From Anatilimnocola aggregata (GTDB lineage Bacteria; Planctomycetota; Planctomycetia; Pirellulales; Pirellulaceae), in contig NZ_CP036274.1 in assembly GCF_007747655.1 (NCBI RefSeq), forward strand, positions 2,046,001 through 2,110,000: DNA of 64,000 nt, given 5' to 3'. The notes beneath the pieces were generated by a model that had not been told where the DNA came from, ran no database searches, and saw only the letters and a list, made by a program, of their open reading frames with translations. Shown here one piece after another: positions 18,115 to 26,587 of the stretch. The first letter of the stretch is position 1, and each line of letters opens with the position of its first letter. A program made the translations under genes and the position numbers.

Positions 18115-20910
18115 TCATGGCACAAATGTGAACTCGTTCGTCGTCAGAAGCGAATGACAGAGACGTTCCCACGGCCCGAGTTTTTCCTCCGAGGCAGCGG
18201 CTTCGCGCAAGAATTCTTGGGCTACAACCGTCTCTCGCTCGGTCGTCAGCCGCCCGAACGCCAGTTGCCACGCCAAAAGCAAGCGACGCTCCTCCGATTG
18301 TTCCGACGCGTTGAGACGTTCCGCGAACGATCGGGCCATCGCCAAAACGAACGGGCTATTGATGGCAAACAACTGCTGTTGCGGGATCGTCGTTACCGTC
18401 CGTTGATCGCTTGTCACGTTCGGCTCGGGGAAATCGAAAAGCGTCAATGTCGGATTCGGCTTGAAGCGACTGATGAAGCCATAGATCGTCCGCCGCCGAT
18501 TCTCGGGATCCTCGGGATGCAACTGCACTTTCCCTTGCGGATCGCGGTAAGGCTGTCCACCAATTTCGGGATCGAGCTTTCCAGCGACCGCCAGCATGGA
18601 GTCGCGCCAGGCTTCGAAATCGAGCCGCCGCGGCGACACGCGCCAGAGGTAATGGTTGTCGGCATCCTTGGCGAGATTCTTCGCCTCGGGGACGCTGCTG
18701 AGCCCATACGTGGCCGACAGCATGATCTCGCGATGGAGCCATTTGGTGGACCAGCCGTTTTCCATGAAGCGAACCGCGAGCGTGTCGAGCAATTCCGGGT
18801 GCGTGGGCCGATCCCCCAGTTGACCGAAGTTGCTGGTCGTGCCCACGATGCCCCGGCCAAAATGATAATGCCAGACGCGATTGACGAAGACGCGGGCCGT
18901 CAGCGGGTTGTTCCGATCCACGATGGCGTCGGCCAATTCGAGTCGCGACAACGATGTCGCGGAGGCGCTTGAATCGCGCCGCAAGATGGTGAGGAATCCA
19001 GGAGTCGCCACCGGGCCGAGCACGTCGGCATTTCCGCGAACATTGATCTGCAACGGTTGCCCTCCCCCGATCACCGCTGGCGCCCTCGCGACTGCGGCGG
19101 GGGCTGACGCCTGAAGCCGCTGCAACTTCGCGTCCCACTCGTCGTACTGGAGGCGGTCGGCGGCCGAGAGATATGCGATCGCATCCTTGCCGCGAAGCTG
19201 AAACGCGGCCCCGTCGTTCGACAAATGCGCCTTAATGAACGATTCGGCCGCGGGGGGCAGCTTCGACTTGGCCCCCTCGGATTCGGACAAGGCACGCAGC
19301 GCGTCGTCAGCTTTAGATTTCGCTTTCGCCGAAGCGTCGCGCAGTTCCTGAGGTGGTTCCACGGGGTCGTTCATCGCGGCCGTCTCGCTTGCTTTCAGCG
19401 CGGCGGCGTGCCACGCTTCGAGCAACGGTATGCCCTTTGGATTCGCCAGCGCCTTGGTCCAGCGAACGAGGAAGAAGGAATTGAGGTTCGACTCGCGGGC
19501 AACGGCCTCGGCGTCGGCGGGCTGTTTGCGCTCGGCACGCACGTGCAACTTCCAGGCCGCTAGTAAGTATTCATCCAGCCGGGCAAGTTCCTGTCGGCCT
19601 AGTCGACGACCTTCGTCGGCGGTGAGCTTGTCCATTTTTGCCTGTAATTCGGCGGCCTCCTTTTTCCGTTGCGCCTCAGCCGCCACCTGGGCCGGAGATG
19701 CCAGAGCAATTTCAGCGCTCAGATTGGCTCCGTTGTAAGCCGCCGCCAGCGAGTAGTAGTCGACGGTCGGAATCGGATCGAACTTGTGGTCGTGACAGCG
19801 GGCACACGACACCGTTAGCCCGAGCAGGGCCCGCGTGACCGTGTCGACGCGATCGTCGAGTTCGTCGGCCACCTTCTTTTTGACCATGCCAACAGCGTTG
19901 CCGCTGAAGCGTTGGCCGAGACCTTGAAAACCGAGCCCGCCGAGCCGTTCCGTAAAATCCTTGGCAGGCTCCCGAATCAGATTGCCTGCCAGTTGAAGGC
20001 GAACGAACTGATCGTACGGCATATCACGGTTGAACGCTTGGACGACCCAATCGCGATACCGAAATGCCGTCGGCGCAAGCACGGGCCCCACGGTTCCGCC
20101 GAGATCGTCCGTGTAGCGAGCGAGATCGAGCCAATAGCGTCCCCAGCGTTCTCCATAATGGGGCGATTCGAGCAAGCGATCTACCACCTTGGCGAGGACT
20201 TCGGGAGATTCGTCCTTTTCGAACGCGTCAACTTCTTCGGGCGTGGGCGGCAAACCGATCAGGTCAAAGGTTGCCCGGCGAATCCACTCATGCTTCGTGG
20301 CGGCCCGAACCGGCGTCAGTCCGCGTTTCTCCAGTTCCGCCAGAACGAAGTGATCCATCTCCTTCCTTGGCCACAGTGCGTTCTTGACCCGTGGAGGAGC
20401 GTGGGCCTTGGGCTTCTGAAACGCCCAGAATTCGCGTGCCTTTTGCCAGTCGATCTTCTCCGTTTGAACCACCGACGTGCCGTCACGCGGATCGGGAGCA
20501 CCCAGTTCGATCCACTTCACAAAGTCGGCGATCACCGCCTCGGGCAATTTGCCCTTGGGCGGCATCTTGAACGACTCGTGCCGGATCGCGGCAATCAGCG
20601 CGCTCTCGTCGACCTTGTCGGGAACAACCGCCGGTCCGCTCTCGCCACCCTTGCGGATCCCCTCACGCGTGTCGAGAAGCAGTCCCCCCTTGAGCTTTTT
20701 CTGTAGAGCCGCATCGGCTGAATGGCACGCGTAGCAATGCTCGACCAGCACGGGGCGAATCTTCGCCTCGAAGAAGTCGGTTCCCTCGTCGGTGCTGGCC
20801 ACCGATGCGAATGTCACAATCCAAAATCCGAACATCGAAATCCGAAATACGAATGTGCGAAACGCACTCGCACCGGGTGTCTTCGTTTTGGTTATTGGGA
20901 TTTCCGACAT
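18115..20910 (-). CDS. PSCyt1-DUF1549-DUF1553 planctomycete cytochrome-type protein (long form)
   Basis: A 931-residue protein from ATG 20910. This start was chosen because it aligns with the paralogue at 16574; a GTG at 20952 overlapping the FecR gene stop is an alternative. Domains in order: leader FRTFVFRISMFGFWIVTFAS, PSCyt1 with HCYACHSADA, DUF1549 (WIRRATFDLIGLPPTPEEVD; HYGERWGRYWLDLARYTDD), CARCHDHKFDPIPTVDYYSL, a roughly 200-residue charged segment rich in Ala, Lys and Glu (about 420-640), then DUF1553 (NPLTARVFVNRVWHYHFGRG). The charged insertion is the main difference from the 836-residue paralogue. It is the first structural gene after the sigma/FecR pair. Confidence 0.93.
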   Translation of the reverse strand: MSEIPITKTKTPGASAFRTFVFRISMFGFWIVTFASVASTDEGTDFFEAKIRPVLVEHCYACHSADAALQKKLKGGLLLDTREGIRKGGESGPAVVPDKVDESALIAAIRHESFKMPPKGKLPEAVIADFVKWIELGAPDPRDGTSVVQTEKIDWQKAREFWAFQKPKAHAPPRVKNALWPRKEMDHFVLAELEKRGLTPVRAATKHEWIRRATFDLIGLPPTPEEVDAFEKDESPEVLAKVVDRLLESPHYGERWGRYWLDLARYTDDLGGTVGPVLAPTAFRYRDWVVQAFNRDMPYDQFVRLQLAGNLIREPAKDFTERLGGLGFQGLGQRFSGNAVGMVKKKVADELDDRVDTVTRALLGLTVSCARCHDHKFDPIPTVDYYSLAAAYNGANLSAEIALASPAQVAAEAQRKKEAAELQAKMDKLTADEGRRLGRQELARLDEYLLAAWKLHVRAERKQPADAEAVARESNLNSFFLVRWTKALANPKGIPLLEAWHAAALKASETAAMNDPVEPPQELRDASAKAKSKADDALRALSESEGAKSKLPPAAESFIKAHLSNDGAAFQLRGKDAIAYLSAADRLQYDEWDAKLQRLQASAPAAVARAPAVIGGGQPLQINVRGNADVLGPVATPGFLTILRRDSSASATSLSRLELADAIVDRNNPLTARVFVNRVWHYHFGRGIVGTTSNFGQLGDRPTHPELLDTLAVRFMENGWSTKWLHREIMLSATYGLSSVPEAKNLAKDADNHYLWRVSPRRLDFEAWRDSMLAVAGKLDPEIGGQPYRDPQGKVQLHPEDPENRRRTIYGFISRFKPNPTLTLFDFPEPNVTSDQRTVTTIPQQQLFAINSPFVLAMARSFAERLNASEQSEERRLLLAWQLAFGRLTTERETVVAQEFLREAAASEEKLGPWERLCHSLLTTNEFTFVP

Positions 20911-20950
20911 TTGAATTTGTTTCGGATTTGGTGCTTCGGATTTCGGATTC
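20800..20950. repeat. AT-richer dispersed repeat (CGGATTTCGGATT type) at gene start
   Basis: About 150 bp of alternating ATCCGAAATCCGAA-like words on one strand (TTCGGATTTCGG on the other), clearly lower in GC than the flanking genes. It covers the start codon, the leader and the region back to the stop of the FecR-WD40 gene. Read in the coding direction it yields NPKSEAPNPKQIQMSEIP and FRTFVFRISMFGF. Confidence 0.7.
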
Positions 20951-22718
20951 ACTCTTCCCGCTGCCAGAGCTTGACGAGCCCTTTGTCGGCGACCGTTGCC
21001 AGACTGCGCCCATCGTTAGAAACCGCCAACGATATGACTCGCGCGTCGCCCGTCGGCAACACGAAGGTCGCTTCGCCGGTCCCGGTCGACCAACCGCGAA
21101 CCAGACCGTCCGCCATCGCGGCAATCAGCTCACGACCATCTCGCGAGAAACGCAGGCAGTTCACCCTCGCGCTGTCGCTGGGCCACAAGGTTCTTTGTTC
21201 GCCGGATTCCGTGTCCAGAATCAACAGGCCGGTTGCATTTCCGTAGCCGCACAACTGGCGGCCGTCGTCGGACAACGCCAGGACGTGCAATTCCGAGCGA
21301 AATCGGTAACGAGCCAGTTCGCTGCCCGTTTCGGCATCCCAGATGACCGTCGTGCCGTTCAAGTTGCTGGCGACGGCTCGCGGGCCCTGCGATGTCGCGG
21401 CGATCGCCACGCTGCCCATTTTCATGGGGATCGACCTGACCAGCGAAATCTCCCCCGCGTCATCCACTTGCCAGATCGGCAAATGGCCCACGTCAGCATC
21501 GGTTGTCTGAGCGAACCACCGTCCGTCGCTCGAAACGGCGCAGCGTCGCAGGTTCCCGGTGGTGGTCTTCAGTTCCCTGGGCTGCGGTTCCCTGTCCTGC
21601 GGCGACGCCGCGCCGAGCGGCCAATACAAGACCTTGCCACTGTCGCCGATCGCCACAAGCGTTTCGTTGGACGGAGCAAATGCGAGGCAGTCAAACCGCG
21701 TCATCTTGGCAGCCATCTGTTGCAATTCGCCCGTGGCGACGTTCCACAGCTTGATCCGATCGGCGTCGGCCGTTGCAATTTTCGCTCCGTCGTGCGAAAA
21801 AGCGACGCGCGCCCCTGCACGCTGCAGTGTCTGGCGTAACCGCCAATCGGAGACCAGCGGTTCGGCCGCCAGCGGCTTGGCCGGCGCGGCGTCGGCGACC
21901 GCGAATTGCCCTGCGGCGACCTCCACGGTCTGGCCGTCTGACTGCCGTTCGAATTGCACCTTGCCTTCTTCCAACTCAACGCGAGAATCCGAGTCGCTGG
22001 CGTACAGCCGAAACTCCGTCCCCAGCACCGTCAGCCGCGCTTGCTCCGTGGTGATGACCAGCGGTCGGTCGGGCGATTGCGGGGCGGCTGCCACCTCCAT
22101 AGACCCGCGTTCAAGCCGCAAGGTCCGGTCGAGTTCATCAAATCGCTGAAATTGGAGCACCGAATCGGCGCTCAACACGATGCGTGTGCCATCGGCGAGC
22201 GTCACTTCCGCGGCGCTCACTTCCCCCACATGCACACGGTCTCCTGAATAGAACGATTGGGCGGAGGCCGCTTTGACCGACTTCTGCCGTGCATCGGTGA
22301 GCCACACTTCACCCATGAGCGAACTTAACGTCGCGGTCGGTTCTCCCATCGTCGCGGATTCTCGCAGCGAAGATGGCTTCTGGAGGAAGTTGCCGACCAG
22401 GAAAAAAACTAACGCCAGCAGGATGCCACCAGCCGGCAGCCAGAGACCGAGTGGCCAGGCCGCTTTCGACGTTGGGATGTCAGCCTGCCCCAGTGGCTGT
22501 CCAACCGATAGATCATTCGCGGCCATGCGGGCTAGGTCCCGACCGGCCGACTCGCACACGACGTCTTGCAGCAGCGCGTCCTGCTCGACGAGTTCCCAGT
22601 AGAGACGACGGGCCTCAGCCGACGTGCGGAGCCGGGCAGCCAGTTCTTCCTGGTCGGACGCCGAGAGCCGTTCGTCCAGCAATCCCTCGATCAGACTTTG
22701 CAGTCGTTCCTCGTTCAT
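20949..22718 (-). CDS. FecR-domain membrane protein with C-terminal WD40 propeller (putative anti-sigma regulator)
   Basis: A 589-residue protein. Residues 1-75 are a helical cytoplasmic region (MNEERLQSLIEGLLDERLSA) resembling anti-sigma N-termini. A transmembrane segment follows (about 78-96, LWLPAGGILLALVFFLVGNF), then a FecR-like domain (about 110-265: VHVGEVSAAEVTLADGTRIV; LTVLGTEFRLY) and WD40 blades to the end (ARVAFSHDGAKIATADADRI; VISLAVSNDGRSLATVADKG). The start ATG overlaps the sigma-factor stop by 4 bp (ATGA), so the two are co-translated. By analogy with FecR systems it would hold or activate the sigma factor in response to an envelope signal, with the propeller as candidate sensor. 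Confidence 0.92.
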   Translation of the reverse strand: MNEERLQSLIEGLLDERLSASDQEELAARLRTSAEARRLYWELVEQDALLQDVVCESAGRDLARMAANDLSVGQPLGQADIPTSKAAWPLGLWLPAGGILLALVFFLVGNFLQKPSSLRESATMGEPTATLSSLMGEVWLTDARQKSVKAASAQSFYSGDRVHVGEVSAAEVTLADGTRIVLSADSVLQFQRFDELDRTLRLERGSMEVAAAPQSPDRPLVITTEQARLTVLGTEFRLYASDSDSRVELEEGKVQFERQSDGQTVEVAAGQFAVADAAPAKPLAAEPLVSDWRLRQTLQRAGARVAFSHDGAKIATADADRIKLWNVATGELQQMAAKMTRFDCLAFAPSNETLVAIGDSGKVLYWPLGAASPQDREPQPRELKTTTGNLRRCAVSSDGRWFAQTTDADVGHLPIWQVDDAGEISLVRSIPMKMGSVAIAATSQGPRAVASNLNGTTVIWDAETGSELARYRFRSELHVLALSDDGRQLCGYGNATGLLILDTESGEQRTLWPSDSARVNCLRFSRDGRELIAAMADGLVRGWSTGTGEATFVLPTGDARVISLAVSNDGRSLATVADKGLVKLWQREE

Positions 22719-23248
22719 AACGCCTCACCGCTTGCCAGCACTTGTTGAGTACATTCGCGCAGAAAAGCCCGCGCCCGGGACAGCGCGACGTGGACCGCAT
22801 TGGTCGTCCAGGCGAGCTGCTCGGCAATCTTCGGTGGGGTCAGCGCATGATCGCCGTAGCGCAAATCGACGATCTCCCGGGCTCGCGGCGCTAACCGCTC
22901 GAGGCACTTCGTCAACGCCTCCCGCCGCTGCTCCAGGATTTGGTCGGAATCTTCCGCAGAGTCCGCCAGCAAATTGAGCAACTCCTCGTCGAACGGCAGG
23001 GGCACCTTGCGTTGCCGCCGGTAATGCTCCAGCACCTTGTTGCGAGCGATGCCGCGGACCCAGGCAAGAAAGTTCCCCTCCCCCCGAAAATCCGCCCCTC
23101 GCCGCGTGACCGTCAGAAAGACCTCTTGCAAAACGTCATCCGCTGCCGCCCGATTTGGCACCAGTCCTCTCACAAACCCGCGCACCGCCGCCGCATGCTG
23201 CAGGAACAGCGTTTCTATGGTTGGCTGGGCTGGGTTGTTCGCAGTCAT
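22715..23248 (-). CDS. ECF-type RNA polymerase sigma factor
   Basis: A 177-residue sigma-70 family protein of ECF type from ATG 23248 (the GTG one codon earlier is less likely). Region 2 is at about 10-80 (ADDVLQEVFLTVTRRGADF; NFLAWVRGIARNKVLEHYRR) and region 4 at about 120-165 (CLERLAPRAREIVDLRYGDH; ALTPPKIAEQLAWTTNAVHV). It lacks regions 1 and 3, as usual for ECF factors. It leads a long co-oriented block and overlaps the FecR-WD40 gene by ATGA. A candidate autoregulatory promoter element lies about 28-50 bp upstream, and a decayed copy of this promoter and start exists near 24900-25080. Confidence 0.96.
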   Translation of the reverse strand: MTANNPAQPTIETLFLQHAAAVRGFVRGLVPNRAAADDVLQEVFLTVTRRGADFRGEGNFLAWVRGIARNKVLEHYRRQRKVPLPFDEELLNLLADSAEDSDQILEQRREALTKCLERLAPRAREIVDLRYGDHALTPPKIAEQLAWTTNAVHVALSRARAFLRECTQQVLASGEAL

Positions 23249-23513
23249 CACTAATCATTGACCCAAACGACCGAAAACTTAGCAGCAATCAATCCGAATA
23301 CCTGCCGATGCGGCGTTGGCGATCGACGCGACACCGGGCAGCTTGCGCCGCGCTGCTACTCATTTGTTCGAACCGTCAGGTGGTCTCGGCGAAAGTCGTT
23401 ACCAATTCCAGAGTTAAGACCAGCTGAGCATTAGGGCAGCGACGGAGTCGCTGCGGACAATCGCCGCGCCGAAGATGGCCAGCGAATGTTGGCTTCCGGC
23501 AGACCGGACGATG
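23249..23513. other. Intergenic region upstream of sigma-factor gene
   Basis: Holds promoter element copy B (23276-23298) and a REP-like fragment (23339-23358). The remaining 150 bp towards the DUF1501 stop show nothing I recognise. Confidence 0.6.
23276..23298 (-). promoter_or_regulatory. Candidate ECF promoter element, copy B
   Basis: Minus strand TTCG, an 11-base spacer, then GCTAAGTT, followed by TTCGG and 27 bases later the sigma-factor ATG. Matching elements lie at copies A and C. The position suggests autoregulation by the sigma factor it precedes; this is inference. Confidence 0.5.
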
Positions 23514-24863
23514 CTACACCAGTTCGCGAATCTTCTCCCGGTTGTCGAGTACATAGAGGGGACGGCCATTGTGGTTCAAATACGTTTGCGCCGGGGCGAT
23601 GCCCAATACGTTGTCGTAAAGCGTCGCCAACAAGTTCGAGGGGACGTAGGGAGTGCCGACCGAACGCTCCCCATTTTGCGTCGTCTGTCCGATCACCTGG
23701 CCCATCTTCAATCCACCGCCGGAAACCAGTCCGAACCCCACCTCATTCCAGTGGTCGCGACCGCCGGCGCCGTTGATTCGTGGCGTGCGGCCCATCTCAC
23801 CCCAGACCACCACGGCCACCTCCTGATCCATTCCACGTTGATGCAGATCGCTGATCAGGGCGAAAAGGCTTTGGTCGAGTTCCGGCAACAGACTCCGCAT
23901 TTTTGTGAAATTGCCCCCGTGCGTGTCCCATGGGCCCGCCAGGTACCAAGTCTTCGACTCCTTGTTAGCGGTGAGGGTGACCGCTTGCACGCCTGCTTCC
24001 ACCAAGCGGCGTGCCTGGAGAAACTGCGTCCCTCCCGTGCCGTACATGGAGCGGACGTGCTCGGGTTCCTGGCTAATGTCGAAGGCGTCCCGCGCTTTGG
24101 GCGACGTAATAATATCCAATGCGCGCTCCTGGAAAGAGTCCATCGCCGCCAGGCTGCCATGCGCGTCATTCGCGTGCTGTAACACGTCCAACGAACGCAA
24201 AAGTCCCTTGCGCTCGGTGGTGCGATCGAGCGTCATACCTCCCATGGGGCCAAGGGAATTCAGTTGAGCGTCCGGAACGAAAGGACGATGGGCCATGCCC
24301 AGATAGTCAACCGAACTGCCGCCGTTGTAGATACCGTCAAAGGCAACGTACGGGGGCATGCCACGGACGGCGTCGCCGCGAATCTTGCTGACCACGGAGC
24401 CAAACGTCGGACGGTGGTTCGGATTTGAATCGGTGTTGGGACCGATATCGCTGGTCGGGTAGCCGGTGTATACCAGTGGCGCGTTGTGGCCAACCAAATA
24501 TTCACGGAAACTGATGTTGCGGATTACTGCCATCTTGTCCGCAACCGTGGCCAACTTCGGCATCAACTCGCAGATCTCCAGCCCCGGCACGTTCGTTCGA
24601 ATGGGATTAAACTCACCCCGAAATTCCATGGGGGCGTCCGGCTTCATGTCGAACATATCCAAATGAGGCGGTCCGCCGTGCAGATAGACCATAATTACGG
24701 ACTTCTGCGACTGACTCCGCTGCGACCCCTGCGCCCGCAATTGCAACAGATTGGCGAGCGTCAGCCCGCCGAGGCCGAGCGCCCCGACCTGCAAAAAACC
24801 TCGCCGGCCCAAGCGACGGCTCGAAGTGCTGGATTCGGAAACGGTGAACATGATCTTCTCCAT
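23514..24863 (-). CDS. DUF1501 family exported protein (isolated)
   Basis: A 449-residue DUF1501 protein. ATG 24863 or ATG 24851 (MFTVSESSTSSRRLG) could start it; the twin-arginine-type leader is RRLGRRGFLQVGALGLGGLT. Motifs: IMVYLHGGPPHLDMFDMKPD, VVWGEMGRTPRINGAGGRDH and LVSGGGLKMGQVIG. It resembles the DUF1501 proteins at 49378 and 53454 (MKPDAP, INKDAGRDH types) more than those in the left block. There is no DUF1549/1553 gene next to it, which is unusual, and a sigma-gene relic lies directly upstream. Confidence 0.94.
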   Translation of the reverse strand: MEKIMFTVSESSTSSRRLGRRGFLQVGALGLGGLTLANLLQLRAQGSQRSQSQKSVIMVYLHGGPPHLDMFDMKPDAPMEFRGEFNPIRTNVPGLEICELMPKLATVADKMAVIRNISFREYLVGHNAPLVYTGYPTSDIGPNTDSNPNHRPTFGSVVSKIRGDAVRGMPPYVAFDGIYNGGSSVDYLGMAHRPFVPDAQLNSLGPMGGMTLDRTTERKGLLRSLDVLQHANDAHGSLAAMDSFQERALDIITSPKARDAFDISQEPEHVRSMYGTGGTQFLQARRLVEAGVQAVTLTANKESKTWYLAGPWDTHGGNFTKMRSLLPELDQSLFALISDLHQRGMDQEVAVVVWGEMGRTPRINGAGGRDHWNEVGFGLVSGGGLKMGQVIGQTTQNGERSVGTPYVPSNLLATLYDNVLGIAPAQTYLNHNGRPLYVLDNREKIRELV

Positions 24864-24899
24864 GAAATGGGGATCAAGGACGATTAACTGTCATTGTCA

Positions 24900-25045
24900 G
24901 ATGGTCTCGTTGTAGTGAGCAGGAAAGTTCCAGTGCCCGTTCCCGCGCCACCCCTTCCAACAAGAGCGCGCTGCCGCCACTTGAAAACACGCTCCGATGG
25001 TCGGTGGGCTGGCTGTTCGCAGTCATCAATGACCATTGATTCAAA
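24900..25045 (-). pseudogene. Relic of an ECF sigma-factor gene 5' end
   Basis: Reading on the minus strand, the promoter element is followed by TTGATGACTGCGAACAGCCA and CCGACCATCGGAGCGTGTTT. This parallels the start of the intact sigma gene at 23248 (ATGACTGCGAACAACCCAGC, ACCATAGAAACGCTGTTC). Similarity continues weakly to about codon 35 (CTTGTTGGAAGGGGTGGC against TTTGTGAGAGGACTGGTGCC) and the frame is not maintained. The rest of the gene is absent; the isolated DUF1501 gene begins 40 bp further on. Confidence 0.65.
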
Positions 25046-25052
25046 AACCGAG

Positions 25053-25075
25053 AACTTAGCAGCGATAATTTCGAA
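25053..25075 (-). promoter_or_regulatory. Candidate ECF promoter element, copy C
   Basis: Minus strand TTCG, 11 bases, GCTAAGTT, then CTCGG. It has the same spacing as copy B and the same distance class to the relic ATG. It may still drive the DUF1501 gene that starts about 190 bp downstream. Confidence 0.45.
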
Positions 25076-25457
25076 CGCCTTGCAGATCGCGACGCAACTT
25101 GAATTCCGAAAGAGACTTACGAATGCCATAAATCCAGCGACCGTAGGAGCCCGGCTCCATTTCGGATCATCCACCCGAAAACGGTCGCAACCCTCTTTGA
25201 ATTTTTTACTCGGCAGCTATCCCGGCTCGTCGATGAACAGCCCCCAGTGACCTTGGGCCAACGCTCGGCAGAACGACACGCACGGAGGGTGATGAGGGGG
25301 CGGCGAGGGGCGATGGCATCACGCTCAACCTGCCACGAATAGGCTTGTCTGATTCGGTCGCTGCAGGGGCGAAGTGGCGAGAAGTCGCTCCGAAAAGTAC
25401 AGAATATCGTGACACAGCCAGACAGTTCTTCACAGCGAAAGCTCGTGCACCTCATGG

Positions 25458-26432
25458 TTAGATCGACCTGTTTTCGATTAAGTCGGCGAATCGGGGAGCG
25501 CTCCCAAATCGGGCGCGAAAGAAGAGTTCGGGCTCAACCCCTTCGCACTCGGAAAGAAGTGCTCCTGCGGGAGTCTCGATAACGTCAATTCGCAGGTAAA
25601 GTGGCATGCGGCAGGAGCCAACTCCGGAATTCGCGAATGCACGCGGAACGGCGGCGGCGGACCGATCACCCAGCTCGCGCACGACCGCTGGCGGATCGGC
25701 GAAGCGGAGCGAACCTCCCCGCTCGGCATGTACCATGATCTGGCTGCGAGCGGGGAGCTTGTGAATGCCGTGACTGTACTCGCCGCCAAAATACACGAGC
25801 GACCATTCGCCATTCGTCTGAATCTCGGGCAGAAAGGGCTGCACCAATTGAGCCCCGCGCTGACAGCGATCCACGAACTCTTGCTGAAATGCCTGTGCCG
25901 CCTGACGATTAGGTAGGAATTCCAACCCCGCGCCGGCGGCCGAAACGGCGGGCTTGATGACGGCGGCGATGTGTTGCTCGACGAGGGCTTCGAGATCCAA
26001 TGTCTCGCCAACCGGGATCAACTGCGTGGGAACGATCGGCACGCCAACCGCCGCAAAGTCGAGCAAGTAGCACTTATCCATCAGCCAAAGCATCACTGGC
26101 AGTTCGTTCTCAACGGCAATGCCCGTTGCGCCGAGCCCTTCGAGCCAGCGCAGAAAACCCTTGCGCTGCTCGTCACTATCCATGTAGTCCCACGGGGAGC
26201 GGACGATGAGTCGATCATACCGATCCATGAGTTGTGAGGTTTCCACTCCCCAGACAACCGCCGAGACGTGGTGCCCGCGTCGCCGGAGTTCATCGACCAG
26301 CAATTGGTCGTCGGGGGTAAACGGCGGCTCGGTTGGAACGAACGCCGGCTCAGCGGCAGTGGGAAAATAGTCGGCCAGCTTTTCGGCGCCGCTGGTCACG
26401 ATACCGATACGCTGGGAAGGCGGTCTGATCAT
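25458..26432 (-). CDS. ATP-grasp domain protein (RimK/DcsG-like ligase)
   Basis: A 324-residue protein of the ATP-grasp superfamily, probably ligating a carboxylate to an amine or related nucleophile. The N-terminal Rossmann-like part begins at RIGIVTSGAEKLADYF, and RLIVRSPWDYMDSDEQRKGF is typical of small-molecule ATP-grasp enzymes. Then come a lysine in the ATP-binding region (HIAAVIKPAVSAAGAGLEFL), the adenine-contact/acidic strand (AQLVQPFLPEIQTNGEWSLV; YFGGEYSHGIHKLP) and a metal-binding end (LLSECEGVEPELFF). ATG 26432 was preferred over 26489 because the fold starts directly there. The substrate is unknown. It is flanked by unrelated genes. Confidence 0.85.
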   Translation of the reverse strand: MIRPPSQRIGIVTSGAEKLADYFPTAAEPAFVPTEPPFTPDDQLLVDELRRRGHHVSAVVWGVETSQLMDRYDRLIVRSPWDYMDSDEQRKGFLRWLEGLGATGIAVENELPVMLWLMDKCYLLDFAAVGVPIVPTQLIPVGETLDLEALVEQHIAAVIKPAVSAAGAGLEFLPNRQAAQAFQQEFVDRCQRGAQLVQPFLPEIQTNGEWSLVYFGGEYSHGIHKLPARSQIMVHAERGGSLRFADPPAVVRELGDRSAAAVPRAFANSGVGSCRMPLYLRIDVIETPAGALLSECEGVEPELFFRARFGSAPRFADLIENRSI

Positions 26433-26515
26433 AAGGGTGAGCGATCTCAAAAAACCGGGGACAATCGTTGAAGATGCCTTCGTCGGCATCCTGGTTTGTC
26501 GCCCCTATCAGTTAT

Positions 26516-26537
26516 CGCCGCAATCGTTGTTGCGGCG
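26516..26537 (-). terminator. Hairpin downstream of SUMF1-type gene (possible terminator)
   Basis: CGCCGCAA (26516-26523) and TTGCGGCG (26530-26537) can pair around a six-base loop, 51 bp after the stop of the gene at 26588. There is no T-run, so an intrinsic terminator is only possible. Confidence 0.35.
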
Positions 26538-26587
26538 ACGCGATCTTCCAATCCGTCGTACCGGTAAGTTCTTATCAGCCGCTCGCC

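Larger units (their letters stand above)
24864..25457. other. 594-bp spacer between DUF1501 and ATP-grasp genes
   Basis: The left half is the relic of a sigma-factor promoter and start (24900-25080). In 25081-25457 I see no domain or repeat; short open frames there have no recognisable product. Confidence 0.6.

Noticed and set aside
25117-25455. Minus-strand open frame of 112 codons
   Set aside because: No domain, Ser/Arg/Cys-rich, and several competing frames of equal length occupy the same stretch.
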